Positions 1 to 9,823 of a DNA stretch of 64,000 nt are shown here, one piece after another. Source of the stretch: an uncultured Eubacteriales bacterium. GTDB taxonomy: Bacteria > Bacillota > Clostridia > Oscillospirales > CAG-272. The translations under genes were made by a program, and so were the position numbers. The stretch lies in the NCBI GenBank assembly GCA_948467545.1, contig CAOKER010000002.1:62001-126000 (forward strand). The letters run 5' to 3'. Each line of letters begins with the position of its first letter. Positions within the stretch are counted from its first letter, which is position 1. The notes under the pieces were generated by a model, which made no database searches, was not told the DNA's origin, and saw only the letters and a program-made list of their open reading frames with translations.

Positions 1-782
1 TGTCCGCCGGAAACAATAAATCCGCGTTTACGGCCTATGAGCTCAAAAAGTTCAAAATCGCTCAGCCTGTCAAGCTCGGTCTGTTCATTGTCCAGTTTAT
101 ACCTTGAACATAAAAGCTGCGGATATAAGCTGCGTAAACGGCCGCATAATATTACAGCAAGCGCCTCGGTATCAAGTATTGCGTCACGGATCGCTCCGGT
201 CAGAGCAAGATTCTCTCCGGTAATTTTGTCATCGAATTTCGGCCATAGTACACCGGGCATATCTAACAGCTCCAATCCGTCAGAGGCGGATATCCACTGC
301 TTTGTTACAGTAACTCCGGGGCGGTCCTCGGCACGTGCTTTTTTTGCTTTTGCCAGACGGTTGATAAGCGTGGATTTTCCTACATTCGGGATACCTACAA
401 CCATTGCCCGTACAGCGCGGCCGGACATTCCCTTTTCATTATACCTGTCAAGCTTAGACGACAGTATTTTTCTTACCGCCTTCGGAAGCTCTTTTATTCC
501 GTACCCTGTAATGCAGTCTGTAAAAAGACAATATTTCCGTTCGTCCCCGTAATACTGTTTCCACTCGGAAATCACCTTCGGATCGGCAAGCGAAGCTTTA
601 TTAAAAACCGAAATAATCGGTTTTCTGTCCGAAAGAGAAATAATCTCAGGGTTCTGCGAGCTCTCCGGAATTCGTGCGTCAAGCACCTCTATAATTATAT
701 CTACATATTTCAAATTTTCCCTTATAAGCCGTCTGGTCTTTGCCATATGACCGGGAAACCACTGTATATTTTCGGATGGCAT
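1..782 (-). CDS. rbgA: Ribosome biogenesis GTPase RbgA/YlqF (3' end outside window)
   Basis: Circularly permuted GTPase that acts late in 50S subunit assembly. About 260 codons are visible and the frame runs off the left edge. The N-terminus (MPSENIQWFPGHMAK) is typical of YlqF. The permuted motif order is visible: G4 at residues 61-64 (NKAS), then G1 at 130-138 (GIPNVGKST), then G3 at 174-177 (DMPG). G4 is normally NKxD, so NKAS is a deviation at the guanine-specificity position. The ATG is preceded by a strong AAGGAGGG site 6 nt away, which fixes the start. It lies 23 bp after lepB, the lepB-rbgA order common in Firmicutes, so it is probably the last-listed gene of an apgM-lepB-rbgA transcript. 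Family assignment is secure; the meaning of the G4 change is open. Confidence 0.93.
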   Translation of the reverse strand, partial: MPSENIQWFPGHMAKTRRLIRENLKYVDIIIEVLDARIPESSQNPEIISLSDRKPIISVFNKASLADPKVISEWKQYYGDERKYCLFTDCITGYGIKELPKAVRKILSSKLDRYNEKGMSGRAVRAMVVGIPNVGKSTLINRLAKAKKARAEDRPGVTVTKQWISASDGLELLDMPGVLWPKFDDKITGENLALTGAIRDAILDTEALAVILCGRLRSLYPQLLCSRYKLDNEQTELDRLSDFELFELIGRKRGFIVSGG

Positions 783-805
783 ACCCGCCCTCCTTTTTTA
801 CTTTT

Positions 806-1432
806 TCATGAAATAACGCCGAAGGAACTTAAAGGAAGCATCCTGAGAATAACATGCCCGACTACCATTCTTTCATCTATAAGTCCCACCCGTGAATCCC
901 GGCTGTCCATAGATCCGTTCCGATTATCACCCATTACAAAAATATAACCCTCCGGCACTTCGAGAGGAAAGGAAATATCAGCCTCGTGCATAGAAACGCC
1001 CGCACGATACAAAACATAAGGCTCGTCAAGCGCCTCACCATCGACATATACCATCCATGTATCAAAGTCTATATCTACGGTCTGCCCGCCGACAGCAATC
1101 ACTCTTTTAACTATCGGTTCATCATATCCGAGCGGCACGGACTGGGCAACAATAACATCTCCCTGTCTGGGCTTATAGAACAATTCGCTTACGATTACAA
1201 CGTCTTCTTCATGAAGGGTATTCGTCATAGACGACCCGATTACAGGCGATTGTCTTACCACAAATGTGACTATCAAAAGAACTACAGAAAAACAAGAGAC
1301 AAACATTTCAAGCCATTCCAATACCGCGACGGCAGCTCTGCTGCGCGATTCCTCGACTTTAGTCTGACGGCTGTCCGTGCGCGAATCCTCCTCTCCGGAG
1401 GGCTGCTCGTCTTTTCGGAATCTTTCATTCAT
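806..1432 (-). CDS. lepB: Signal peptidase I
   Basis: Membrane-anchored serine/lysine protease (family S26) that removes signal peptides from exported preproteins at the outer face of the membrane. The 208-aa protein has an acidic and basic N-terminal cytoplasmic tail, one membrane segment at about 42-58, the catalytic serine S68 in GSSMT, the general-base lysine K109 in VKRVIAVGG, and the conserved GDNR box near residue 168. This is the short Gram-positive form with a single anchor. The ATG has a GAGGT ribosome site about 12 nt upstream. It lies between apgM (41 bp upstream) and rbgA (23 bp downstream), all on the minus strand, so co-transcription is likely. Confidence 0.95.
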   Translation of the reverse strand: MNERFRKDEQPSGEEDSRTDSRQTKVEESRSRAAVAVLEWLEMFVSCFSVVLLIVTFVVRQSPVIGSSMTNTLHEEDVVIVSELFYKPRQGDVIVAQSVPLGYDEPIVKRVIAVGGQTVDIDFDTWMVYVDGEALDEPYVLYRAGVSMHEADISFPLEVPEGYIFVMGDNRNGSMDSRDSRVGLIDERMVVGHVILRMLPLSSFGVIS

Positions 1433-1472
1433 ATCAGTAAATTAACCTCATTCTTATTTTTATTCACGAAAA

Positions 1473-2669
1473 TCAGCGCACAATTACTTTATCAAGCAAA
1501 TTATACCCATGCGGTATATACAGCCCCGTACCTGAACAGAGCTCCTCCGTGAATTTTTCAACACCTTGCGCCGGATCACCCGGATTATATATAAAGAAAG
1601 GAACAGGATCCATTGTATGAGTACGCTTGACAATCGGAGTAGGATGATCCGGAAGAACCATTATTCTGTAGTCGTCTCCCGTCTTGCGAAGATATTCATA
1701 TACCGGAGCAAGAATCTCCGCGTCTATAAGCTCGATAGCCTTGACCTTGTTTTCCGTCTCTGCGCGGTGTCCGCACTCATCGGGAGCCTCCACATGAACA
1801 TAGACAAAATCCCTGCCCCGCTTAAATGCGTCTATGGCCGCATCCGCCTTTCCGGAATAATTGGTATTGACATTTCCGGTAGCACCCTCAACATCAATAG
1901 ACTCCATTCCGGCACAGAGACCGATCCCCTTTATAAGATCTACGGCGGATATAACCGACGCTTTCAATCCCCATTTTTCTTCAAAAGACGGAAGCGAAGG
2001 CTTTTTTCCGGGGCTCCACAGCCAAATACAGTTGGCGGGCTTTAATCCGCGCGCCATACGTGCTACATTTATCGGATGACTATCGAGAATTTCATGGCTC
2101 CGCTTTATAAGAGACAAAAACGGCTCCGGCGGAAGATTGTCTCCGATGCGCTGTCCGAGAATGTCATGAGGACGTACAAAATCATTAAAATCAGGCGCGT
2201 CCCTCCACAGCAGACAATGCCGATAGCTTATTCCGGTATGAAATTCAAGCTTTTCGGTTCCGAGATCCTCGTCAATCGTCTTTATAATTTTATCGGCTTC
2301 TTCCGTCGTAATTTCATCGGCGCTGTGATCAAGCATTATACTGTCCTCAAAAGAATCGCTCTCCGAAATTGTAACCACATTGCAGCGGAAAGCTGTCTGA
2401 TCGGGATCCATATTAAGCCCCATCGAAACAGCCTCAAGGGGAGAACGTCCTTTAGAATAAACGGCGGGATCGTATGACATTACTGCGAGATTTGCGGTAT
2501 CGCTCTCAGGTACCATTCCCTGCGGAACATTTGAGACAAGCCCGCACAAGGATTCTGACGCGAGCTTATCCATGCAGGGTTTGACAGCCGCTTCCATAGG
2601 CGTCCGATTTCCGAGCGATTCAAGTTTATAATCAGCCATGCCGTCGCAAAGCAATATAAAATATTTCAT
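1473..2669 (-). CDS. apgM: 2,3-bisphosphoglycerate-independent phosphoglycerate mutase, ApgM type
   Basis: Cofactor-independent mutase interconverting 3- and 2-phosphoglycerate in glycolysis and gluconeogenesis. It belongs to the archaeal-type ApgM branch of the alkaline phosphatase superfamily rather than the longer bacterial GpmI. The 398-aa protein has the N-terminal metal aspartate D9 (LLCDGMAD), the phospho-acceptor serine S56 in PESDTAN, and a C-terminal metal site in the LPDHPTP segment. ApgM proteins are often misnamed homoserine kinase, but the length and motifs here fit ApgM. The start has GAAAGG 13 nt upstream. It is the first gene of the apgM-lepB-rbgA minus-strand run and is divergent from rpsU. 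Confidence 0.9.
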   Translation of the reverse strand: MKYFILLCDGMADYKLESLGNRTPMEAAVKPCMDKLASESLCGLVSNVPQGMVPESDTANLAVMSYDPAVYSKGRSPLEAVSMGLNMDPDQTAFRCNVVTISESDSFEDSIMLDHSADEITTEEADKIIKTIDEDLGTEKLEFHTGISYRHCLLWRDAPDFNDFVRPHDILGQRIGDNLPPEPFLSLIKRSHEILDSHPINVARMARGLKPANCIWLWSPGKKPSLPSFEEKWGLKASVISAVDLIKGIGLCAGMESIDVEGATGNVNTNYSGKADAAIDAFKRGRDFVYVHVEAPDECGHRAETENKVKAIELIDAEILAPVYEYLRKTGDDYRIMVLPDHPTPIVKRTHTMDPVPFFIYNPGDPAQGVEKFTEELCSGTGLYIPHGYNLLDKVIVR

Positions 2670-2961
2670 TCTGTCAATTTATCCTTTCATTCGGATACAT
2701 TAAATTAAGTCTGAATTGATTTTAAATATAAAAATATCAGATACAGTATATCACAAGTTATTGTTATATACAAGTATTTAATTTGAATTTTTTGCATTTT
2801 CAAAAAAGCCCTTATACGAAATTTTCCATTATTGTTGTACCTGAATGTTTAAAAAATGCTTTCATATTCCGGCTAATTCAGGCTAATATTTTCTCTTTAA
2901 ATAACATTTGGATCGAATAAAAATTCGAGCAAAAAATATTATACATTTTTTCCAAAAAGTA

Positions 2962-2990
2962 TTGACTTCCATATATTTTTAGTATATAAT
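2962..2990 (+). promoter_or_regulatory. Sigma-A-type promoter of rpsU
   Basis: TTGACT at 2962-2967 and TATAAT at 2985-2990 are separated by exactly 17 bp, about 48 bp ahead of the rpsU start. The rest of the 2670-3038 gap between divergent apgM and rpsU is AT-rich and I see no gene in it. Confidence 0.75.
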
Positions 2991-3038
2991 AAAAAAGAAT
3001 TTTATCTCTTTGCAGACGGCGAGGGGAGGGGAACGGTA

Positions 3039-3215
3039 ATGGCAGAAGTCAGAGTTAAAGAAAACGAATCTCTTGACAGCGCACTTCGCAGATTTAAGCG
3101 CCAGTGTGCAAGATCAGGTGTGCTTTCTGAGCTTCGCAAAAGGGAGCATTATGAAAAGCCCAGTGTGAAGCGCAAGAAAAAATCAGAAGCTGCGAGAAAG
3201 CGTAAATTTAAATAA
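3039..3215 (+). CDS. rpsU: 30S ribosomal protein bS21
   Basis: Small basic protein of the 30S subunit platform near the anti-Shine-Dalgarno region of 16S rRNA. The 58-aa product begins [20 protein letters not shown] and ends in a lysine/arginine-rich tail ([15 protein letters not shown]), both diagnostic of bS21. Length matches the family. A purine-rich GAGGGGAGGGG site lies 8 nt before the ATG. It stands alone between a consensus promoter and the separate secA promoter; no clear terminator was seen after it, so readthrough into secA is possible. Confidence 0.96.
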   Translation: MAEVRVKENESLDSALRRFKRQCARSGVLSELRKREHYEKPSVKRKKKSEAARKRKFK

Positions 3216-3383
3216 AAGCTATAATCGCACTTTATGCTTTGAAATGCAAATCAGCCGATAATAAAGATACAGCGGTCAGTCTGCGGTTTTTCCAAAGACG
3301 GCCGCGTATTTTTGTTAAGCGGATATATTTTAAAACAATTGTTCTCCGGCGCATGCATAAGCAATAAAAATATTTACAATTTA

Positions 3384-3415
3384 TTGTTCCAAAAGCACTT
3401 GTAATGTGTTATAAT
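3384..3415 (+). promoter_or_regulatory. Extended -10 promoter ahead of secA
   Basis: TG-T-TATAAT at 3407-3415 is a full extended -10 element. A poor -35 (TTGTTC, 3384-3389) sits 20 bp upstream. Transcription would start near 3422 and leave a leader of about 235 nt before secA. The 3216-3656 gap otherwise holds only the 15-bp tandem repeat listed separately. Confidence 0.5.
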
Positions 3416-3491
3416 AAATAAGTATATTTTGATTTTCAGCCGATTGTGCCGCTTTAGAGGCGGGAGACATATCCTGCCTAAGTTATAAAAC

Positions 3492-3521
3492 TGTTACTTA
3501 TAAACTTGTTACTTATAAACT
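3492..3521 (+). repeat. 15-bp perfect tandem duplication in the secA leader
   Basis: TGTTACTTATAAACT occurs twice head to tail (3492-3506 and 3507-3521) with no mismatch. It lies inside the predicted secA leader. No function can be assigned. Confidence 0.8.
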
Positions 3522-3656
3522 CTTGAAATAAAATTTAAATTGTGTCTCTCGGACACGACAAAGTTTTGTGCCTTTTCGATCGCAATTACCGACATATTCG
3601 GATAATCGAAAACAGGACAAAGTTTTGAGTACGTATTGAAAGGTGTGGTCATATAA

Positions 3657-6503
3657 ATGAAGCTTATAGACTCTATTATCGGAAGCTACAGCGATCGCCA
3701 GATCCGCAAAATTTTGCCGATAGTAAAAAAGATTGAGGCACTTGCAGACAAATACCGCGGTATGAGCGACGAGGAACTGCGAAATACAACACCCGATCTC
3801 AAAAACAGACTTGCAAACGGAGAAACGCTTGACGACATTCTTCCGGATGCATTTGCCGCCGTAACCGAAGCTGCCGACCGTGTTCTCGGAAAAAGACCGT
3901 TTCACGTACAGCTTATAGGCGGTATAGTTCTTCATCAGGGAAGAATCGCCGAAATGAAAACAGGAGAAGGTAAAACGCTTGTTGCCACACTTCCGGCTTA
4001 TCTGAACGCGCTCACCGGTGAAGGAGTTCATATCGTCACCGTAAACGAATATCTGGCGTATATGGGCGCAGAAGAAATGGGACGTATATATAATTTCCTC
4101 GGATTGACTACCGGCCTGATTACACACGGACAAAGCAAAGCGGAAAAGCAGCAGATGTACAGCTGTGACATTACGTACGGAACAAACAATGAGTTTGGTT
4201 TCGACTATCTCCGTGATAACATGGTCGTACAAAAAGACCGTATGGTGCAGCGCGGTCATGTGTTCGCGATTGTCGACGAGGTCGACTCTATTCTTATAGA
4301 CGAAGCCCGCACTCCTCTGATTATCTCCGGAGAAGGCGATGAATCAACCGACATGTATGACCGCGCCGACGCGTGTGTCCGGACACTCCGCGAGCACCGT
4401 ATTAAGGAGATGGATTCCAAAGAACTCAGCGACGACATCGACGCCGATTACATTGTCGACGAAAAAGCGCGCACCGCGGTTCTTACCGCGTCGGGAATTG
4501 CTAAGGTAGAACATTTCTTCAAAATTGAAAATCTTTCCGCACCCGAAAATTCGGAGCTTGCTCATCACGTAAATCAGGCACTCAAAGCGCACGGAATCAT
4601 GCAGAACGACGTTGATTATCTTGTAAAGGACGACAGCGTCCTTATAATCGACTCCTTTACCGGCCGTATTATGCACGGAAGGCGGTTTTCAGACGGCCTC
4701 CATCAGGCAATCGAAGCCAAAGAACATGTCAAGATTCAGAAGGAAAATAAAACGCTTGCAACTATTACCTTTCAAAATTATTTCCGTATGTATAAAAAGC
4801 TGTCCGGCATGACGGGTACGGCACTCACGGAAGAGGTTGAATTCCGTGAAATATACGGTCTTGACGTAGTTGTTATACCAACAAACAAACCAATGATACG
4901 GAAAGATCATTCCGATGTGGTATATAAAAACCAAAAAGGAAAATATGACGCTATTGTCGAACAGATAAGAAAATGTCATGAAAAAGGACAGCCTGTTCTC
5001 GTAGGTACCGTATCTGTCGAAAAGTCGGAATTTCTCTCCAAGAGATTAAAGCTCGAAGGTATCGAGCACACCGTTCTCAACGCAAAATATCACGAAAAAG
5101 AAGCTGAAATCGTCGCGCAGGCAGGACGGGTAGGCACGGTTACAATTGCAACAAATATGGCCGGACGCGGAACGGACATTCTGCTCGGAGGAAACCCCGA
5201 ATTTCTTGCAAAACAGGAAATGAGAAAACAGGGGTATGAAGAAGACATAATTGGTCAGGCCGTCGGCTCTTCCGTATCCGTATCGGAGGAAGTCCTTGCG
5301 GCAAGAGAGGTTTACAAAGAGCTGTATTCAAAATACAAAACCGAAATTGAGCCCCTTGCAAAACAGGTTTGTGAGGCCGGGGGACTGTTTATAGTCGGAA
5401 CCGAAAGACATGAAAGCCGCCGAATTGACAACCAGCTGCGCGGACGTTCGGGACGTCAGGGAGATCCGGGCGAATCAAGATTCTTCCTCGCACTTGACGA
5501 CGATCTTATGCGTTTGTTCGGAAGCGATCGGGTAGCCTCCGTTGTCGACCGGCTCGGTCTTGACGACGACACTCCGATTGAAGCAAAAATACTTTCAAAC
5601 TCGATTGAAAGAGCTCAGAAACAGATTGAGGAAAATAACTTCCAGCGCCGGAAAAACGTCCTGACATACGACGACGTTATGAATCAGCAAAGAACGGTAA
5701 TATACAAGCAGCGCAGAGAAGTTCTTGACGGAATTGACCTCCACGAAAAAATCGAAGGTATGATCCGCGGCTATATCGAAAGTGCGGTAAATTCATGCAC
5801 CGATTCGGAGGATCGCTCAGAATGGAGATTTGACGACCTGCGAACAATGCTGTTCGGTTTTCTCTGCACAGCAGACGATTTTCATTACTCGGATGACGAA
5901 TTACATTCGCTTACCCCCGAAAAACTGAAAGAAGAACTGACAGAAAAGGCATTAAAAATATATAAATCAAAGGACGATATATTTGGCGCAGAGCAAATGC
6001 GTGAAATCGAAAGAATCATTCTGCTCCGCAACGTAGACCTTAAATGGATGGATCACCTTGAAAATATGGACGACCTGAAAGGAAGCATAGGCCTGCAGGC
6101 ATATGCTCAGAGAGATCCTATTAATCAATACAGAATTCAGGGAGCCGATATGTTCGACGAAATGAGCGAAATGATCTGTGCAGATACTGTCAGAGGCGTT
6201 CTTTCGGTAATGCCGAGGCCTCATGTCGAGATAAAGCGCGAGGAAGTCGCCCGTGTCACCGGAGAAGGCTTTGAGGGCAGCTCACAGCAAAGACCTGCGC
6301 AAAACCGTTTGGTTACGGTGCGCAGACCGGCAGCTGGAGCAAAACCGTCCGGCCCGATAATAAAACCGCCTGCCTCTCAAATGACAAGAGCGCAGATAGA
6401 AGCGGAACGGACAAAAAAGGTCGGAAGAAATGATCCCTGTCCATGCGGCAGCGGTAAAAAATATAAAAAATGCTGCGGAGCCGGCCAATCGGAAAACGAT
6501 TGA
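3657..6503 (+). CDS. secA: Preprotein translocase ATPase SecA
   Basis: Motor ATPase that drives unfolded preproteins through SecYEG. The 948-aa protein has the N-terminal helix segment, Walker A MKTGEGKT at 100-107, Walker B/DEAD-type [15 protein letters not shown] near 208-222, the motif VI region with [18 protein letters not shown], the helical scaffold, and a C-terminal zinc-binding tail with C928, C930, C939 and C940 ([13 protein letters not shown]). The acidic linker before the tail is proline- and arginine-rich. The length is at the high end for Firmicutes. The ATG is fixed by an in-frame TAA just upstream and a GAAAGG site 13 nt before it. It is followed after 60 bp by a membrane protein gene. 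Confidence 0.97.
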   Translation: MKLIDSIIGSYSDRQIRKILPIVKKIEALADKYRGMSDEELRNTTPDLKNRLANGETLDDILPDAFAAVTEAADRVLGKRPFHVQLIGGIVLHQGRIAEMKTGEGKTLVATLPAYLNALTGEGVHIVTVNEYLAYMGAEEMGRIYNFLGLTTGLITHGQSKAEKQQMYSCDITYGTNNEFGFDYLRDNMVVQKDRMVQRGHVFAIVDEVDSILIDEARTPLIISGEGDESTDMYDRADACVRTLREHRIKEMDSKELSDDIDADYIVDEKARTAVLTASGIAKVEHFFKIENLSAPENSELAHHVNQALKAHGIMQNDVDYLVKDDSVLIIDSFTGRIMHGRRFSDGLHQAIEAKEHVKIQKENKTLATITFQNYFRMYKKLSGMTGTALTEEVEFREIYGLDVVVIPTNKPMIRKDHSDVVYKNQKGKYDAIVEQIRKCHEKGQPVLVGTVSVEKSEFLSKRLKLEGIEHTVLNAKYHEKEAEIVAQAGRVGTVTIATNMAGRGTDILLGGNPEFLAKQEMRKQGYEEDIIGQAVGSSVSVSEEVLAAREVYKELYSKYKTEIEPLAKQVCEAGGLFIVGTERHESRRIDNQLRGRSGRQGDPGESRFFLALDDDLMRLFGSDRVASVVDRLGLDDDTPIEAKILSNSIERAQKQIEENNFQRRKNVLTYDDVMNQQRTVIYKQRREVLDGIDLHEKIEGMIRGYIESAVNSCTDSEDRSEWRFDDLRTMLFGFLCTADDFHYSDDELHSLTPEKLKEELTEKALKIYKSKDDIFGAEQMREIERIILLRNVDLKWMDHLENMDDLKGSIGLQAYAQRDPINQYRIQGADMFDEMSEMICADTVRGVLSVMPRPHVEIKREEVARVTGEGFEGSSQQRPAQNRLVTVRRPAAGAKPSGPIIKPPASQMTRAQIEAERTKKVGRNDPCPCGSGKKYKKCCGAGQSEND

Positions 6504-6563
6504 TTTTAAATAAAAACCGAAAGCCTGTCACAGATAATGTAGTAAAGGAAAGAAGATAATTTC

Positions 6564-7856
6564 ATGAATTTAAAGTTATTCTTTATCGGACTGTTGTTTT
6601 TGGCAAATCCGAATATAAACATTATCGACATAATTCCGGACTTTATCGGTCTCGGCATCGTTTGGTTTTCCACCTCAAAAATAAGTGATCTTTCTTCGGA
6701 TATATATACAGCAAGGCGCGGCATTGCAAAACTGTTCTGGACGGAGCTTGCAAAGCTGTTCAGCTTTATATGGTTAAGCCTATATTCCACGGACAGCGGA
6801 TTCTTTCTTGTATTCACTCTCATATTCACAATTATCGAGTTGATTTTATTCATACCCGCAATCAATTCCTTTATGAACGGAGCAATGATTTTAAGCACAA
6901 AATATGACGGGATAAAGTCGGTCTCAAATCTTCAAAAAACCTGCAGGGCCACTGTGATCTTTATTACGGTAAGAAATATCCTTACTCTTCTGCCTCAGCT
7001 TACCTACTTGTATATAGAAGACGGCACCGGTTATGTTCTTGAGCCATATATAGGAATCGTTCTTATTTTATCGGCATTTATACAGCTGATTGCAGGCATC
7101 GTTTGGATTATAAAGCTCGCAGGCTGCTACAATGTTATAAAAACCGATCATGTTTTTTTGAGTAACATGAAAACCGACTATGAGGAAAATATTCTTTCCG
7201 ACAAGCCGCGCTTTATAAAGCGGTCTCTTAAAACCGGTCTTACATTTTTAGGCGCATTCGTACTCCTTTCATTTAACATTTTTTTTGACGGAAAACCTTT
7301 CATTCCGCGCTGCTTTCCGGCCGTATCATGCTTACTTATGATGTTTGTCCTGCGAAAATATACGAAGTCCGTATTATCGGTTTCGGTATGCGCGGCAATA
7401 TTCGGAGTATCGGCAACCGTCTGTGAATTATACGGACGATATTTTGCATCTAAATATTATTATCTCGGCATATCAAAAAGTGTTGAAGCTTATTCGATGT
7501 TTAGAAATCATATTATTCTCGCCGGCATAAATGCCGCTGTAATGTGTGTGCTTGTCGTTCTCATTTTTTCAATGCTGACGCGAATAATCGGCGAACATAC
7601 CGGGATAAACAGGCACAACGAGCTTGAAAGTATTATAATCAAAGAACAAAGCTATAAAAAAGGGCTCAGAAAATTATGCATTGTCTGGACAATTTTCGGA
7701 ATCGTCTGCTCTGTTGACGCGGCAGTATATGCCGCCTGCCTGTATCTATGGCAGCCGTATTGGATAATCGACCTTGCCCTATATATCGTCTGGTTTGCCG
7801 TTACTCTGAGCCTCATCGGTAAAATAAAAGAAAGTATAGACAGAAAATACTTATAA
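6564..7856 (+). CDS. Polytopic membrane protein of unknown function
   Basis: I do not recognise a family. The 430-aa protein has about ten hydrophobic segments, at roughly 5-25, 60-100, 128-150, 155-185, 223-243, 250-290, 315-340, 370-392 and 395-420. Short polar loops and one longer basic loop (about 190-222) lie between them, and there is no signal peptide cleavage motif. A conspicuous NPNINIIDIIPDFIG stretch lies near the N-terminus. It follows secA on the same strand by 60 bp, has its own AAAGGAAAG ribosome site, and is closed by a strong terminator right after its stop codon. Linkage to secA may be only transcriptional. Confidence 0.7.
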   Translation: MNLKLFFIGLLFLANPNINIIDIIPDFIGLGIVWFSTSKISDLSSDIYTARRGIAKLFWTELAKLFSFIWLSLYSTDSGFFLVFTLIFTIIELILFIPAINSFMNGAMILSTKYDGIKSVSNLQKTCRATVIFITVRNILTLLPQLTYLYIEDGTGYVLEPYIGIVLILSAFIQLIAGIVWIIKLAGCYNVIKTDHVFLSNMKTDYEENILSDKPRFIKRSLKTGLTFLGAFVLLSFNIFFDGKPFIPRCFPAVSCLLMMFVLRKYTKSVLSVSVCAAIFGVSATVCELYGRYFASKYYYLGISKSVEAYSMFRNHIILAGINAAVMCVLVVLIFSMLTRIIGEHTGINRHNELESIIIKEQSYKKGLRKLCIVWTIFGIVCSVDAAVYAACLYLWQPYWIIDLALYIVWFAVTLSLIGKIKESIDRKYL

Positions 7857-7902
7857 TTAGAACAGTCCGAAAAACTATCTGTTTTTCGGACTGTTCTAAT
7901 AT
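7857..7902 (+). terminator. Strong hairpin terminator after the membrane protein gene
   Basis: A perfect 18-bp inverted repeat (7857-7874 with 7882-7899, loop 7875-7881) begins at the base after the stop codon. The right arm carries TTTTT, and the tail is AT-rich. It can act on both strands, since the next gene is convergent. Confidence 0.85.
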
Positions 7903-7963
7903 AGATAAAAAAGGAAGCCTTTGATAAAAAACAGACAGCGGTGTATTTCTACAGCACGCACAG

Positions 7964-8206
7964 TCATATCATGTGCGCCGTGATAATTGTATAGCTGTAA
8001 GCATTTACCGTCACTCTTATATTGTCAATTTCGCAATACCAGTTTTTACCCCTGCGGTATATATTACAGTTTACGTCTGAAATTTTGTTTTTACAGTATT
8101 CAACCGCATTAACGCCGTTCAATTTTAAATTTTTTATAATTCTCTCAAGTCCCATCTCAGTGGTATGAACTTTTTCAAGGTTATCAATCAGTATTTTTTC
8201 TTTCAT
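7964..8206 (-). CDS. DUF3781 family protein
   Basis: Small protein (80 aa from the chosen start) matching the DUF3781 pattern as I know it: an N-terminal helical region followed by a GKNWYCEIDNIRVTVNAYSY segment and an ITAHMI end. The function of the family is unknown. I chose the ATG at 8206 (MKEKILIDNL) because GGGGT lies 8 nt upstream; an in-frame ATG eight codons earlier lies almost on the stop codon of the upstream gene. It is the distal gene of a three-gene minus-strand set with the 203-codon membrane protein and the phosphoesterase. Confidence 0.7.
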   Translation of the reverse strand: MKEKILIDNLEKVHTTEMGLERIIKNLKLNGVNAVEYCKNKISDVNCNIYRRGKNWYCEIDNIRVTVNAYSYTIITAHMI

Positions 8207-8235
8207 AATCAATTTACCCCGCAATTGCAATCTTT

Positions 8236-8826
8236 TTATTCCAAAGCAATCTTATTATCCGGTCCGGTGTCTCCCTTTCCGGTAAGAATATAAAGTTCTC
8301 TTGCAAAATCACCGCCGGATTCAAGCCTGACCGCAGCGTAAGCTGACTGTGATTTTCCGTCTCCGGGCAAGACATCGCCGGAATTTTCCGAAGCAGTCCG
8401 ATCAAATAAAAGCGTGATTGTACTTTCGGCAAACATATTTACACAGAACGAATAAATCGGAACATTTTTACCGAAGCCGGAAAAATCCGGCTTTTTTTCC
8501 GCCGATAACGCCATCGCTTTATGCAGCGGAGCTCTACATACCACAGTGCGGTATTTTCCCTGCAGTTTTGTAATACGAAGCTCATATATCCCGTCCGAAG
8601 ATATACAGACAGCGTATTCATAAAAACAAAGCGCAAATCGAGTTGTAATCTGTATTCCCGCGACAACGAAAACAAGACAGATTATTTGAAGCGGCATCCT
8701 TGCCTGCGGGCTGACGACCGAAGTCAGCATAGCCGTAAAGCCAAGAATAAAAAGAATCAGAGGCACAAAAATATGTGCCTTTCCTCTTCTCTCCGGAATG
8801 TAGGATATATAAGGTTCCATTTGCAT
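8236..8826 (-). CDS. Hypothetical two-span membrane protein
   Basis: No recognised family. From the ATG at 8826 the product is 196 aa. Two adjacent hydrophobic segments (about 20-38 and 46-64) form a hairpin, followed by a soluble domain of about 120 residues with beta-type alternation. The two-TM plus cytosolic domain layout resembles PH-like or YcxB-like proteins, but I cannot confirm this. The start is placed at 8826 because GAGAAAGGTG lies directly upstream; a start seven codons earlier has no such site. It lies between the phosphoesterase (start 45 bp upstream of it) and the DUF3781 gene. Confidence 0.6.
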   Translation of the reverse strand: MQMEPYISYIPERRGKAHIFVPLILFILGFTAMLTSVVSPQARMPLQIICLVFVVAGIQITTRFALCFYEYAVCISSDGIYELRITKLQGKYRTVVCRAPLHKAMALSAEKKPDFSGFGKNVPIYSFCVNMFAESTITLLFDRTASENSGDVLPGDGKSQSAYAAVRLESGGDFARELYILTGKGDTGPDNKIALE

Positions 8827-8871
8827 AACACCTTTCTCCGCGGTCAAACAATAAGCGGAATAAAAATAAAA

Positions 8872-9417
8872 TTAATCGGCCGTGCCGTGCGACAAAAGTA
8901 CGCCGCGCTTTCCGTCCTTTACAATTATATCAATTATACCGTATGAAGGCTTTCCCGTCCTCGGCTTAGCTATGCTTCCCGGATTAAACAGCCAAATTGG
9001 TCTTTCCGCCTCTCCGCCTGCCGCTATATATTCTTCATACGGCAGATGAGTGTGTCCGAAAAGTGCAATCTCGGCAGACCGTTCTCTTGCGGCAGATATT
9101 AAAGCATCAAGACTGTGCTTTACATTAAATGTATGTCCGTGACAAACAAGAAGAGATACATTTTCAAGATTGATAACACATGACGGCGGCGCTTTCTCAA
9201 CCGAAGCGGAAGGAAAAAAACCGTCGCAATTTCCGGACACGGTAATAAGCGGCTTATCGGTCAGATTACGAATTTTTTGCGCATCTCCGAGCCCGTCACC
9301 CAAAAAAATAAAACAATCGGCACTGTATCTGTAAAGCGCGGCTATTTTCAGCATAAGAGCCGAGGATCCGTGCGAATCGGAAAAAACTATTATTTTGGTG
9401 TTACCTGTTTCTTTCAT
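8872..9417 (-). CDS. YfcE/MJ0936-type metallophosphoesterase
   Basis: Calcineurin-like phosphodiesterase of the small YfcE/MJ0936 family, cytosolic and binuclear-metal dependent; the natural substrate is unclear in most members. The 181-aa protein shows all metal motifs in order: D14-x-H16 (FSDSHG), D41 (FLGDGLGD), GNCD at 62-65, CHGH near 113-116, and GHTH near 141-144. Length is normal for the family. It is the first gene of the minus-strand trio and is divergent from the small-gene cluster at 9558. Confidence 0.88.
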   Translation of the reverse strand: MKETGNTKIIVFSDSHGSSALMLKIAALYRYSADCFIFLGDGLGDAQKIRNLTDKPLITVSGNCDGFFPSASVEKAPPSCVINLENVSLLVCHGHTFNVKHSLDALISAARERSAEIALFGHTHLPYEEYIAAGGEAERPIWLFNPGSIAKPRTGKPSYGIIDIIVKDGKRGVLLSHGTAD

Positions 9418-9557
9418 ACTGTTATACCTCTTAACATATGATTTTTAGTATAATATCTTCGGTTATGATGAACATATCGGGTTACAGAGCATAAAATAAT
9501 CATTGAACAGTATTATTACTTATCAATATTTTTTTCATGCATAGGAAGGATGACCTT

Positions 9558-9821
9558 ATGGGATACGAAATTGACCGCGACGCGCTCGCAAAGCTGCGCA
9601 ATCTTGACGATGAAACAATGAGCGATATCATACGCAAAATCGCCGCCGCGTCCGGTATGAACGAAAAACAGGCTGAATCAATATCCAAAAATACCGGTTT
9701 TATCAAGCGGAAGCTTTCAACAATGAATCCGTCAGAAGTAAGCCGCATGATTTCTTCTGCTGACGAATCTGCAGTATCTGAAATCATGAAAACACTTAAG
9801 TCTGAAAAAGGAGGGAAATAA
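9558..9821 (+). CDS. Small hypothetical protein, first of a three-gene cluster
   Basis: Unknown 87-aa, mostly helical and charged protein (start MGYEIDRDALAKLRNLDDE). The ATG at 9558 is preceded by AGGAAGGA 8 nt upstream; a more upstream in-frame ATG lacks such a site. The sequence has a helix-turn-helix-like rhythm (SDIIRKIAAASGMNEKQAES) but I do not claim DNA binding. Its stop is 2 bp from the next start, so it is translationally linked to the following gene. Confidence 0.6.
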   Translation: MGYEIDRDALAKLRNLDDETMSDIIRKIAAASGMNEKQAESISKNTGFIKRKLSTMNPSEVSRMISSADESAVSEIMKTLKSEKGGK

Positions 9822-9823
9822 CT

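Noticed and set aside
3513..4259. Minus-strand open frame of about 250 codons at the secA start
   Set aside because: It overlaps the secA N-terminus and Walker A region antisense and shows cysteine/phenylalanine-rich shadow composition.
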